From assembly GCA_963812775.1 (NCBI GenBank), contig CAWEWH010000005.1, positions 62,001-126,000 on the forward strand: a stretch of 64,000 nucleotides of DNA, read 5' to 3'. The position numbers and the translations under genes are program-made. Under the pieces are notes generated by a model. It saw nothing but the letters and a program-made list of their open reading frames with translations. It ran no database searches and was not told the origin of the DNA. Positions 27,139 to 36,378 of this stretch are shown piece after piece (position 1 is the first letter of the stretch; each line of letters begins with the position of its first letter). The DNA is from CAWEWH01 sp963812775. GTDB lineage: Bacteria > Pseudomonadota > Alphaproteobacteria > Rhizobiales > Beijerinckiaceae.

Positions 27139-28468
27139 TCAAGGGTGAACTCGCGCCGTGACGGATTTGACTTGCAGCGCACCGGAGCGAGGCTTGATGA
27201 CTTCCCTCTCCTTAATTCTATCGAGAACCTCAAGATAACGGCCCGCTCCGAGCGTATTGAACTCAAGGCGCCATAGCCGATCGGTTCTCGCCAGAAGGGC
27301 AATATAGCCGTGTAAGGAGCTTAGCGCGGCGGTCGAACCAAGATCCTCGAAAAGAGCAGCGAGCGCATCTACCTCGTAGGCGCCGTGGCCAAAATATCCC
27401 TGGGTTCGCGATTTTGCGTCGGCAATGATGCCAGCCCTTCGAAAAGCATGGCCATCAAAGCTAACCACTTCGGCCTCACATCGGGGCGCGCGGCTGTACC
27501 ATCGACACAACGGAAACGCTCCTGTGTCATCCTGCGATCCGATGAACCAATTTGTGGCCGCTACAATCGCCTCGGCCAGGCGATCTTTTGCTCTTTGATT
27601 GGCCAAGTCGAACGGCGTGGAGACATAGGCGGCAATCAAGCTTCGCAGGTTGACCCCTTGGTACCAGCTTTCGTGACCTGACCAATCACCAGACTTGTAC
27701 TGAAAACGCACAGCACTTCGGAAGACGCGCTTCAGCGCCGCTCGAAGATATTTCTTATCGCCAGTGTACCGGTACAGCGGACCTAGAAGCTGGGCCGGGA
27801 TAGCACAGTGATTGATGCTTCCGGCAAAATGGTGCGCGACCAAGCGATCGCCGATCTTTCGTGCCGCATAAAAAAAATCGCGGCGGCTTCGATCCTGCTT
27901 CCACAATTTGAGCAAGGCCGTGCCGGCAAGAGTGTAGCAAAAGTCGATAACGAGGTGCGCCTGCAAATGTAGATGGCCATCCTCGAACAAGCGCTCTCGT
28001 ATCAGGTAGTCGCCCGCAGCGACCGCGCGATCCAAATAATCCTTGTTCCCTGTCGTGCGATATGCCGACAGGTAGCCAGGTATTCGCAGCGCAATCTCTT
28101 CAATGGCGATGCCTAGCTCGCGATGGCCGGAATAAGGGTGTGGATTCCAGGAACCATCACCGCGGTAGACCGCCTCATTTGCGAGGTGAATCCGCTCAAA
28201 CCACTGCGCAGCCTGCGTCATGTTCAATGGCGCAAACGCCCGTCCTTCAAGGAATTCTGTCTCGGGGAACGGGGCCGGGCCCCTCGTGATCGGACGTTGT
28301 AATGTCGGTCGTTGTGGCATGCTTGTAGCAGCGCCACAGGTACAAGCCTTGCCGCGCAACTCGATTCAGCACGGGTGGCAGCGGGTGATCGTCGTGGAAC
28401 TGCCAAAGCTTCTGAAACAACGAGGTACTAGGCGCACGATAGCGCGGAGCATGAAAAGTCTGAATCAT
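27139..28468 (-). CDS. Six-hairpin (alpha/alpha)-barrel-like protein, frame-broken near N-terminus
   Basis: The ATG at 28468 starts MIQTFHAPRYRAPSTSLFQK. After removal of one extra base at 28294 it joins the long frame (ITRGPAPFPETEFLEGRAF onward) to give about 442 residues. Repeating helix pairs with aromatic/glycine turns, such as WNPHPYSGHRELGIAIEEIA, TGNKDYLDRAVAAGDYLI, YTGDKKYLRAALKR and GDWSGHESWYQGVNLRSLIA, resemble (alpha/alpha)6 toroids of D-glucuronyl C5-epimerase or GH88/GH105-type proteins. No signal peptide is seen. Catalytic residues were not identified. GC content is clearly lower than the backbone, suggesting transfer. Function unassigned. Confidence 0.65.
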
Positions 28469-28565
28469 TGACGCCCCCAAGACGCGGTAGACTACAGGCC
28501 GGACCCCATGCGAGGAATATATCTACCGATATAGGCTCAACCGGAACGCGTTATTGTGGTGTCGC

Positions 28566-28757
28566 CTAGAAGTGACCGCACTCAATGCGCCTCCTATCCT
28601 CGTTTGTATCGACCGACGCGTCTGCCTCTGTATCGCTTGTCTCGGCAACGAAGCCGTTGCTGAGCACGGGCGCCGTCACATCGTCGCCCGGCGCGCCGCT
28701 GCTGGCACTCGACAGCGACCCTAGGAGAAGCAGAAGCTTTTGGTTGCGACGCGCCAT
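28566..28757 (-). pseudogene. Truncated phage tail/structural protein remnant
   Basis: The ATG at 28757 follows the stop of the next gene by one base, as in phage operons. It encodes MARRNQKLLLLLGSL and then DVTAPVLSNGFVAETSDTEA, which resembles the start of the adhesin-like Ig/fibronectin proteins in rhizobial prophages. It ends after 63 residues, far shorter than those proteins, so it is a broken remnant. No other phage genes follow. Confidence 0.5.
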
Positions 28758-28758
28758 A

Positions 28759-29051
28759 TCATCCGCCCGCTACGATAGCCCGGAGGCGGATGTAGAGCGC
28801 CGTCGCCGTGGTAACCGCCCAGCGATAGGTGCCGTTGGCCAGCGAGGCCGTCGCGAGGCCGTTTGCGTTGATCGCCGTGATGACGTGACGTAGGTCGTGT
28901 TGTCGGCCGCCAGCTTCTGCAGGACGGTATTGCCGCCGCCCCACGTTTCGACCGCGTCAATGGCATAGAGCCCGCCGCGCAATTCGAACGTCGCCGTGGT
29001 CGCGGAAATGTTGAGGTCCGAGCGGGCTTCTTCACCAAAAAACACGGGCAT
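28759..29051 (-). pseudogene. Small phage structural-type protein with 5-base duplication
   Basis: From the ATG at 29051 the frame reads MPVFFGEEARSDLNISATTA and so on to NTTYVT, then shifts. Collapsing a TGACGTGACG tandem duplication (28881-28890, plus strand) to one copy restores NTTYVITAINANG and continues to ALYIRLRAIVAGG and the stop at 28759, about 95 residues. The composition and coupling to the next gene suggest a phage tail-fibre accessory or decoration protein. Here the lesion is a duplication, unlike the one-base insertions elsewhere, so true decay is plausible. Confidence 0.5.
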
Positions 29052-29432
29052 CGTCACACCCCCTCACCGCTAAGTTTGGCAGTCGCATGACTTTGGGATC
29101 CAACTTGAACAGTACGGCCATCCGCAAGAGGTGCCTGAGCAACTAGCGAAACATCCGCGTCATGCCGGACCTTTAGAAGCATCTCGAGGTCCGCTTTGGG
29201 TCAAATGCGGCTGTCGGTGGGAGGTAGAACAACCGTCTTCTTCTGCACAATTGCGGACAGCCGTTGAGGTCCCTCGGCAGTTCAGGAAAGTGCCAACAGC
29301 GGACGAGGGACGTGCGCATCGAGGAGCGTTGCCGAACGCGCTGGCCGTATCGTTCGTCCTCGTATTCATCACGGCATGGTCCACCGACGAAGTGAGCCGC
29401 AAACCCGGTGGAGGGGTCCGGCCTCTCCCCCG
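29052..29432. other. Intergenic region with one repeat copy
   Basis: About 380 bases between the phage remnant and the small secreted protein. It holds the TCCGCTTTGGGTC repeat (29188-29304) and no credible gene. Confidence 0.5.
29188..29304. repeat. TCCGCTTTGGGTCAAA island repeat, copy 1
   Basis: The ends GGTCCGCT and AGCGGAC are inverted. Inside are TTTGGGTCAAATGCGGCT, CAATTGCGGAC-like and TTCAGGAAAGTGCCAACAG blocks shared with the copy at 40102. About 117 bases. Confidence 0.75.
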
Positions 29433-29753
29433 TTATCGGCGCCGGCAAACACGTCTGCGTTCGCGTGCGTACTGGTTGGCCAACGACCTGATGGTGGTTC
29501 CGGCGGTCTTGCCGAGATCGGTCTTCTTACACTCGGCGGGCTCGGCATTGTACATCTTCAAGATCTCGTTGTATCGCCTCACGCCCCATTGCGCGAGCCC
29601 GCATCTGTCGCTTGGCTTCGATTCCTCGAGGAGGCCCGTCAAGACTTCAGTGAATTTGAAAATCCTATCCCGACAATCGGTCGGTTGGGCGCTTGCCGAT
29701 GTCGAAGCACAGCCGAGGGCGAATGCGATCGCCGTAATCCAAATTCTGCGCAT
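29433..29753 (-). CDS. Small secreted four-cysteine protein, hypothetical
   Basis: The frame encodes 106 residues with a clean signal peptide (MRRIWITAIAFALGCASTSASAQ). The mature ~83 residues have four cysteines (TDC, DRC, AEC, RVC), enough for two disulfides, and a strongly basic C-terminus (ARERRRVCRRR). A purine-rich GGGGAAAG lies upstream of the ATG. It is divergent from the first TPR-CHAT gene, about 180 bases away. I recognise no family. A functional link with the secreted CHAT protein is possible but not shown. Confidence 0.6.
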   Translation of the reverse strand: MRRIWITAIAFALGCASTSASAQPTDCRDRIFKFTEVLTGLLEESKPSDRCGLAQWGVRRYNEILKMYNAEPAECKKTDLGKTAGTTIRSLANQYARERRRVCRRR

Positions 29754-29930
29754 ATCTTTCCCCTGTTCAGCCCGAGATGGTCATGCCATCTAATCATGCG
29801 CGCCTCGATTGCACCATCGTACGCCAATCGGCTTGGTGCGCCGCAAGCGCGCAAAGCGACGATGCGCTCAGGAGAAGCACTGTGCTTGACGTATGATCAA
29901 CGTCGGATCGACCACGGCGGAGGGATGCGC

Positions 29931-32858
29931 ATGACGTCCATTTGGCAACGCGCCATCGCGCGCTTTCTCATTCTCCTATCGATCGCGGCATGGGGGTCCG
30001 CGGCCTTTGGACAGGCGGATCTTCAGGCTCTCGACCGGCGCATGGCTCAGTTTTTGAGCGCGGGAAACTACGCCTCCGCACTGGTTGAGGCGCGGAAGAT
30101 CGAGGCAATGATCAGGACACGCTTTGGAGAAGACTACCCGACCTATGCCCAGGCTCTGAACAATGTGGCGTTCCTGCTCGCAGCACAGGGCGACTACTCG
30201 GAAGCCGAAACCGCCTACAAGAAGGCCATTGCCTTGGCGGAGAAGAGGCGGGGGCCCGACGACATTCAAGTGGCGCGCTTCCTCAACACGTTGGCAGCAA
30301 TGTACGTTACCCAAAGTCGCTATGGCGACGCCGAGGCGGCCATGCTGCGAGCGCTCGCCATCGTCGAGAAAGTGCTGCCCGACAGCGACCCCTTCTACGC
30401 CAAGATGCTGAACGACTTCGCTGTGCTTAGCGAGCAGCAGGGCAAGTTTGGCAAGGCCGAGGAACTCTACAGGCGCGCCATCCCAATCCTGGAACGGGTC
30501 AAGGGTGCGAACAATGTAGATGTGGCGCGCGGCCTCGGCAACCTCGCGGTCATATATCATCACCTTGGCCGTTACGACGAAGCGGTACGATTGCATGCGC
30601 GGGCTCAGCCGATTCTTGAGAAGGCGCTTGGCCGCAACCATCCTGACCTTGCAACAAGCCTTGGCAACAGAGCCGGCCTGCTGATGGCACTCGAGCGTTA
30701 CAAGGAGGCCGAGGAGGGGTTGAAGCGTTCGCTCGCTATCCGCGAGAAGACGTTTGGAAGCAGCCATCCCGACGTTGCGCAGGTGCTTGCTGAGCTCGCC
30801 TTGGTCTACGACGAGCAGGGCCGTCAAGGAGATGCGGAGGCCGCTCGGCAACGCGCGCTCGCGATCTACGAGAAGTTCCACGGGCCGGACCACCCGGATG
30901 TGGCCAATATACTGAACAGTCTCGCTGTGGTGGCATCGCTGCAGAAACGTAACGAGGAAGCAGAACGGCTTCTGTCGCGTGCTCTGCCGATCTACGAAAA
31001 GACGCTCGGGGCCGATCATCCCAGGCTCGAAGGATTGAACAGCAATTTCGCTTACGTGCTGGCTGCCCAGGGACGCCACCAGGCCGCGCTCGAGCGTGCG
31101 AGGGCATCGACAGGCACTCTAAGTGCCCGAGCGGTCGAGGAGGCGCCGAGCCTACGGCGCGAGGGCCAGGAGACCCGCATCGCGCAAGGCGCTACTGGAG
31201 CCTACCGCATCCACCTCATGGCGCTCGCTGGATTGGCGCGCCAGGAGAAGGAGAAATCAGCTGCGCTGGCACATGAGGGCTTTGAGGTCGCGCAGGGCGC
31301 GACCCATTCGTCGGCGTCCGCCGCCCTGCAGCAGATGGCAAATCGCTTCGCTGGCAGTGGCGGATCGCTCGCCACCCTCATTCGCCATGGGCAGGACTTC
31401 CTCGTGCTCAAGCGCGAGGTGGACAAGGCGATTGTTTCGGCCATGTCGAAACCTGGGGGACAGAAGGATCGCGCGACTTTCGAAGGGCTGCGCAAGCAGC
31501 TCGATGAGAAGATCAACGAGAACGCGGCCTTCATCGAACGAGACTTCCCAGACTACACGGCGTTGACGCGGCCAAAGCCGCTCAAGGTCGAGGAGGCCCA
31601 GAAGCTCCTGGAAACCGATGAGGCGCTGGTATTCATCCAGCTGGGCTACACTGAATCATACGTCTTCGCATTGACGCGCGATAGTATCCATTGGGCAACC
31701 ATTCCGCTCGATGCCAAGCAACTCGCGGAGAAGGTCGCCGGCTTTCGCCGCGGTCTCAACGTGGAGGATCTCTCCCGCGCAATCCAGGTGGACAGCCGGC
31801 GTCAGCTGTTTGATCTCGCGGCCGCTCATGAGCTCTACGTCACTCTCCTCGGCCCGGTCCAGGGGATGATCAGGGACAAGCGCCATCTTCTCGTTGTCCC
31901 TTCGGGGGCGCTAACCGCGCTGCCCTTCCACCTTCTCCTCACCGAAAGATCAGCCGCTTCCGCGTCCCATGACGAGGTGAACGAGCAAACTCTGGCTTCC
32001 TACCGAGATGCGCCGTGGCTCCTCAGGCATCACGCCATCACCGTCCTGCCGTCGGTTGCCAGCCTCAAGGCGCTTCGGGTTTTCGGGCGGAAGGAACAAG
32101 CGGGAAAGGCCATGGTTGGTTTCGGAGATCCCATCTTCGACGCGGAGAAGGAAAAGCGCGCCGGTGCACCGGCGCAGGGGCGGGAAGCAAAGACCCGCGC
32201 GTATACTGATTTTTGGCAGGGCGCGGGTATCGACCGGACCAAGCTGGCGCAGAGCTTACCACGGCTGGCCGACACTGCCGACGAACTCAAGGCGATTGCA
32301 GCAAGCCTGCGGGCCGGCCCCGAGGATATTTTCCTTCGGGCTGCTGCGAGTGAAACCGCCGTCAAGTCAGCTCAGCTCGGCGACTACCGTGTGGTCTATT
32401 TCGCAACTCATGGGCTCGTGGCAGGCGATGTAAAGGGGCTCGCCGAGCCCTCGCTCGCGCTAACCGTGCCGCAGAAGCCGACCGATAGGGATGACGGGCT
32501 TCTCACCGCAGGTGAGATCGCGGAGCTTAGGCTCAACGCCGACTGGGTGGTGCTGTCGGCTTGTAATACGATCGCGGGCGAGAAGCCTGGCGCGGAAGCG
32601 CTGTCGGGTCTCGCCCGCGCGTTTTTCTACGCTGGGGCGCGTGCCATCTTGGTTACTCATTGGGCCGTCAACTCCGCTGCCGCGACGCGACTCGCGACGA
32701 CGACTTTCGACCTGATGGAGGCTAATCCCAAGCTCGGCAGAAGTGGGGCGTTGCGGCAAGCTATGCTCGCTTACCTAGAGGATAGGGCCAATCCAGCGAA
32801 TGCCTATCCGGCCATGTGGGGCCCATTCGTCATCATCGGCGAGGGACGCGAGAGGTAG
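29931..32858 (+). CDS. Secreted TPR-CHAT domain protein (caspase-like), copy 1
   Basis: The ATG at 29931 is chosen because GGAGG ends seven bases upstream; an ATG six bases earlier would be too close. It gives 975 residues with a signal peptide ending AAFGQ. Roughly residues 30-420 are tetratricopeptide repeats of the 42-residue kinesin-light-chain type (NVAFLLAAQGDYSEAETAYKKA pattern). The C-terminal ~350 residues form a CHAT domain with the catalytic dyad His827 (YFATHGLVAGD) and Cys878 (VLSACNT). CHAT proteins are caspase/separase-like cysteine proteases. Export makes cytoplasmic effector roles unlikely. It is paralogous to the gene at 40260-43305. Confidence 0.88.
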   Translation: MTSIWQRAIARFLILLSIAAWGSAAFGQADLQALDRRMAQFLSAGNYASALVEARKIEAMIRTRFGEDYPTYAQALNNVAFLLAAQGDYSEAETAYKKAIALAEKRRGPDDIQVARFLNTLAAMYVTQSRYGDAEAAMLRALAIVEKVLPDSDPFYAKMLNDFAVLSEQQGKFGKAEELYRRAIPILERVKGANNVDVARGLGNLAVIYHHLGRYDEAVRLHARAQPILEKALGRNHPDLATSLGNRAGLLMALERYKEAEEGLKRSLAIREKTFGSSHPDVAQVLAELALVYDEQGRQGDAEAARQRALAIYEKFHGPDHPDVANILNSLAVVASLQKRNEEAERLLSRALPIYEKTLGADHPRLEGLNSNFAYVLAAQGRHQAALERARASTGTLSARAVEEAPSLRREGQETRIAQGATGAYRIHLMALAGLARQEKEKSAALAHEGFEVAQGATHSSASAALQQMANRFAGSGGSLATLIRHGQDFLVLKREVDKAIVSAMSKPGGQKDRATFEGLRKQLDEKINENAAFIERDFPDYTALTRPKPLKVEEAQKLLETDEALVFIQLGYTESYVFALTRDSIHWATIPLDAKQLAEKVAGFRRGLNVEDLSRAIQVDSRRQLFDLAAAHELYVTLLGPVQGMIRDKRHLLVVPSGALTALPFHLLLTERSAASASHDEVNEQTLASYRDAPWLLRHHAITVLPSVASLKALRVFGRKEQAGKAMVGFGDPIFDAEKEKRAGAPAQGREAKTRAYTDFWQGAGIDRTKLAQSLPRLADTADELKAIAASLRAGPEDIFLRAAASETAVKSAQLGDYRVVYFATHGLVAGDVKGLAEPSLALTVPQKPTDRDDGLLTAGEIAELRLNADWVVLSACNTIAGEKPGAEALSGLARAFFYAGARAILVTHWAVNSAAATRLATTTFDLMEANPKLGRSGALRQAMLAYLEDRANPANAYPAMWGPFVIIGEGRER

Positions 32859-33001
32859 GTCGTCCTTAGAAAATTCTGCGCGCGATTGATCAGGGTCGCC
32901 GACCCGATCGACGGCTTGCCGTTCTGGCGCAGAGTGGTGAATAACATCGCCGGTGAACAAGGAAGCGCCTGCGCCGACTTGTCTGCTTCGGGGCACACCT
33001 C

Positions 33002-34211
33002 ATGAAGATCACGGCACTTGAGACCATCCGAGTCGAGGAATTCGGCAACCTGCTCTTCGTGCGGGTGCATACCGACGAAGACATTGTCGGACTTGGCGAG
33101 ACGTTCATGGGGCCGAAGGCGGTCGAGGCCTACCTGCACGAGACGGTCGCCCCCAAGATCATTGGCCGCGATCCGCTGCAGATCGAGGCGATCAACGCGA
33201 CGCTCTCGCGCTACTATCTCGGCTGGAGATCGACGGGCGTCGAAACGCGCGGCAACTCCGCGATCGATATCGCGCTGTGGGACATCTTCGGCAGGGCGCA
33301 CGGCAAGCCGGTCTGCGACATCCTGGGCGGGCGTTCGCGCGACTCCATCCGCGTCTACAACACCTGCGCCGGCTACAGGTACATTCGCGACGCGCGCGCC
33401 CAAAGCGTCGCAAACTGGCATGTGGGCGAGCAAGGCGGGCCGTACGAGGATCTCGAGGGCTTCCTTTACCGTGCCGACGAGCGTGGCGCATTCCCTGCTG
33501 GAGCAGGGCATCACCGGCATGAAAATCTGGCCGTTCGACATCGCGGCCGAACGCACGTGCGGCTTTGACATATCGCCCGCCGAGCTGAACACCGCGCTCG
33601 AGCCGTTCGCCAAGATCAGGAAGGCCGTCGGCAACAGGATCGACATCATGGTCGAGTTCCACTCGCTTTGGAGCTTGCCGATGGCCAAGCGGTTGGCCGA
33701 GCGGCTTGTCGAGTTCGACACTTATTGGCACGAGGACCCGTTTCGGCTCGACAATGTCGGTGACCTCAAGGACTACGCCCGACACTGCAAGGCGTGGATC
33801 TGCGCGTCGGAAACGCTCGCCTACACGCATGCCTTCCGCGAATATCTCGAAACCGGCGCCGCCGGCGTCGTGATGCTGGACCTCTCCTGGTGCGGCGGGC
33901 TGTCCGAGGCGCGCAAGATCGCCGCAATGGCGGAAGCGCGCCATGTTCCGGTCGCTCCGCACGACTGCACCGGTCCGGTCGTCTACGCGGCGTCGTGCCA
34001 TTTCTCGCTTCATGCGCGCAACGCCCTTATCCAGGAGAGCGTGCGCGCGTTCTATACCGGTTGGTACAAGGAGCTGGTTACGGACCTTCCCGTTGTAAAG
34101 AACGGCGATGTGACGATCGATTTTGCAAAGCCCGGTCTCGGCCTCGAATTGCTGCCGGACCTGGAGAAACGCAAGGACGCATTCCAGCAGTTTAGTCGCG
34201 GCACCGGTTGA
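33002..34211 (+). CDS. Enolase-superfamily (mandelate racemase/muconate lactonizing) dehydratase, frame-broken
   Basis: The ATG at 33002 starts MKITALETIRVEEFGNLLFV. One extra C at 33482 must be removed to join EDLEGFLYRADE with VAHSLLEQGITGMKIWPFD, giving about 402 residues. Metal ligands are visible in VEFHSLW, HEDPF and ASETLA, and the general-base His lies in APHDCTGPVVYA. This matches the sugar-acid dehydratase (galactonate dehydratase-like) branch. The substrate is unknown. There are no sugar transport or aldolase genes nearby, so it looks like a stand-alone cargo gene of the island. Confidence 0.83.
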
Positions 34212-34334
34212 GCCCGAAGCTGTCCGGTCGGGAGGGGCGGATTTGTCCGCTCCGCCCCCCATACTTCGCCGGCCGCATCATTGCCCAGTCGGGTAAGCCC
34301 CTTTACGATCAGGAAGGGGGGCGGAGATACTCCA

Positions 34335-36122
34335 TTGCCCCGTGAGCAGCGCCGCTTAGCAGCCATCGTTGCAGCCGACGTGGTCGGCTATTCCCGCCTG
34401 ATGGGCCGGGACGAGAGCGGCACGCTGGCGCGCCTGCGGGAGCACCGAAAACTGCACCTGGAACCGGTGCTGGCCCGCCATGGCGGCCGCCTGGTTAAGC
34501 TGACCGGCGACGGCGCGCTGGTCGAGTTTGCGAGCGCCGTCGATGCACTAGGCGCTGCCATCGAGTTCCAGCAGGCCATGGCCGAGGCCAATCGTGACCA
34601 GCCCCGAGACAATGCCATCGTGTTCCGGATCGGCCTGCATCTCGGCGACCTGATCGTCGACGGCGACGATCTCTACGGGGACGGCGTGAACGTAGCCGCG
34701 AGGCTGGAGGCCGAAGCGCCGCCGGGCGGCATCGTGATTTCAGGTGACGTGTACAATGCCGTCGCTGGCCGATTGAAGGTGGCCTTCGTGGCCTTGGGAG
34801 AGCTGTCGCTTAAGAACATCGAGCGGCCAGTGCGCGCCTTTCGAGTTCAGATGGATGGTATCCCGGCCACGGCGGCCCCGCCCCACGCCACTGACGTGCT
34901 CCTGACCCTACCCGACAAGCCGTCCATCGCCGTGCTGCCGTTTGAGAATATGAGCGGCGACCCGGAGCAGGAATATTTCGTCGATGGTCTCGTAGAGGAC
35001 ATCATCACGGGGCTTTCACGTTTCAAGTCGCTCTTCGTCATCGCCCGAAATTCGACATTCGCGTACAAGGGCAAATCGCCAGACATCCGGCAAGTCGGGC
35101 GCGAACTCGGGGTGCGCTATGTGCTTGAGGGTAGCGTCCGCAAAGTGGGCAATCGCATTCGCATCAGCGGACAGCTCATAGACGCAGCTAACGGCACACA
35201 TTTGTGGGCAGACCGCTTTGATGGCGCGCTCGAAGACGTGTTCGAGCTTCAAGACCGCGTGACCGCAAACGTAGTTGGCATCATCGCGCCGCGGGTGGAG
35301 CAGGCCGAGACCGAGCGCGCCCGAAGCAAGCCTGCGGGCAATCTTGAGGCGTACGACCTGGTCTTGCGCGCCGTGGCGCTGATGCGAACCCTACGGCGGC
35401 CCGAGGTCGAGCAGGCGCTCGGCCTGCTTAGACAGGCGGTGCAGATTGATCCGAGCTACGCACGCGGCATGGCCAATCTATCGCTCTGTTGCTGGATATT
35501 CATTGCTCAGGGCTTCGGACATCGAGACAACCCTCTAGTCGCAGATATGATCGAGGTGGCTCAAAGGGCGGTCGCGCTCGACCCGGCTGATTCCGAGGTT
35601 GTAGCCATCGCCGCCCTTATCCTCGGTGTGCCGGGCGACGACATGGAGACCGGCTTAGCCTTAGTGGAGAAGGCCATAGGTCTCAATCGCAACAATGCCG
35701 ATGCGTTTCGGGTGGGCGGGATTCTCTACGCGTACAAGGGCGAGATTGATAGGGCGGTCGAGCATCAGCAGCAAGCCGAGCGCCTCAATCCATTGGACGC
35801 AGGCTGGAGTGGGAGTGTGGCCTACCCGATTGCCTATTTTGGCGTGGGCGATCATGAAAAAGTCGTGGATTGGACGGCGCGCATCCTTCGCGAGCGCCCC
35901 AATGTCGCGGGCGCGCTTCGCTACCGCGCGGCGAGCCTCGCACTTCTCGGCCGCATAGACGAGGCGCGGCAGGTCATCGCCCGATTGCTCGAGCATGCGC
36001 CGGGCTACACCGTCTCCGAGGTGCGGCGGCACCATGAGTTCGACATGAACAGCCCGTTCAAGAGACCAGGTGTCGCCGAATCCCTGTACCGTGGATTGCG
36101 GCTTGCGGGCCTTCCCGAATGA
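34335..36122 (+). CDS. Class III adenylate/guanylate cyclase with TolB-like and TPR domains
   Basis: About 595 residues from a TTG at 34335 (LPREQRRLAAIVAADVVGYSRLM). The cyclase domain has both metal aspartates, in AADVVGYSR and KLTGDGAL, plus GDGVNVAARLEAEA. A TolB_N/FlgO-like domain follows (KPSIAVLPFENMSGDPEQEYFVDG landmark, then IRISGQLIDAANGTHLWADR), then about 250 residues of TPR-type helices. The architecture is common in Bradyrhizobium-type genomes, often in many copies. It should make cAMP in the cytoplasm. The start is uncertain: a TTG at 34281 is also open, and no good ribosome site is visible. Confidence 0.85.
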   Translation: MPREQRRLAAIVAADVVGYSRLMGRDESGTLARLREHRKLHLEPVLARHGGRLVKLTGDGALVEFASAVDALGAAIEFQQAMAEANRDQPRDNAIVFRIGLHLGDLIVDGDDLYGDGVNVAARLEAEAPPGGIVISGDVYNAVAGRLKVAFVALGELSLKNIERPVRAFRVQMDGIPATAAPPHATDVLLTLPDKPSIAVLPFENMSGDPEQEYFVDGLVEDIITGLSRFKSLFVIARNSTFAYKGKSPDIRQVGRELGVRYVLEGSVRKVGNRIRISGQLIDAANGTHLWADRFDGALEDVFELQDRVTANVVGIIAPRVEQAETERARSKPAGNLEAYDLVLRAVALMRTLRRPEVEQALGLLRQAVQIDPSYARGMANLSLCCWIFIAQGFGHRDNPLVADMIEVAQRAVALDPADSEVVAIAALILGVPGDDMETGLALVEKAIGLNRNNADAFRVGGILYAYKGEIDRAVEHQQQAERLNPLDAGWSGSVAYPIAYFGVGDHEKVVDWTARILRERPNVAGALRYRAASLALLGRIDEARQVIARLLEHAPGYTVSEVRRHHEFDMNSPFKRPGVAESLYRGLRLAGLPE

Positions 36123-36194
36123 TGTCCGCGCCCGTGTATGCCATCCAGCCATTTTTCCTCCGCGCCGGCGAGGTGATCGAGTAAGCGGTTCCGC

Positions 36195-36316
36195 GATGTC
36201 CGTTTCGGGTCAAAGGCGGACCTGAGCGACACATCTGGCGTACGTCCGCTTGTCCACCAATAGCGGAGGAATCCTCGGCCCCCGCGAAGGTCGGGAGAGT
36301 GCCATAGGCGGACGTT
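36195..36316. repeat. TCCGCTTTGGGTCAAA island repeat, copy 2
   Basis: It runs from GATGTCCGTTTCGGGTCAAA to AGTGCCATAGGCGGACGTT and keeps the central GTCCGCTTGTCCACCAATAG block. About 122 bases, between two convergent cyclase genes. Confidence 0.7.
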
Positions 36317-36378
36317 CAACTGTCAATACAGCGGCGACCACCGCCGTCCATCGAGACTAGTCTCCGACTCTTGAGGCG

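Noticed and set aside
29376..29930. N-terminal extension of CHAT copy 1
   Set aside because: The upstream 185 codons are antisense to the small secreted protein and have no signal peptide at their own start; the ATG at 29931 has both a ribosome site and a signal peptide.
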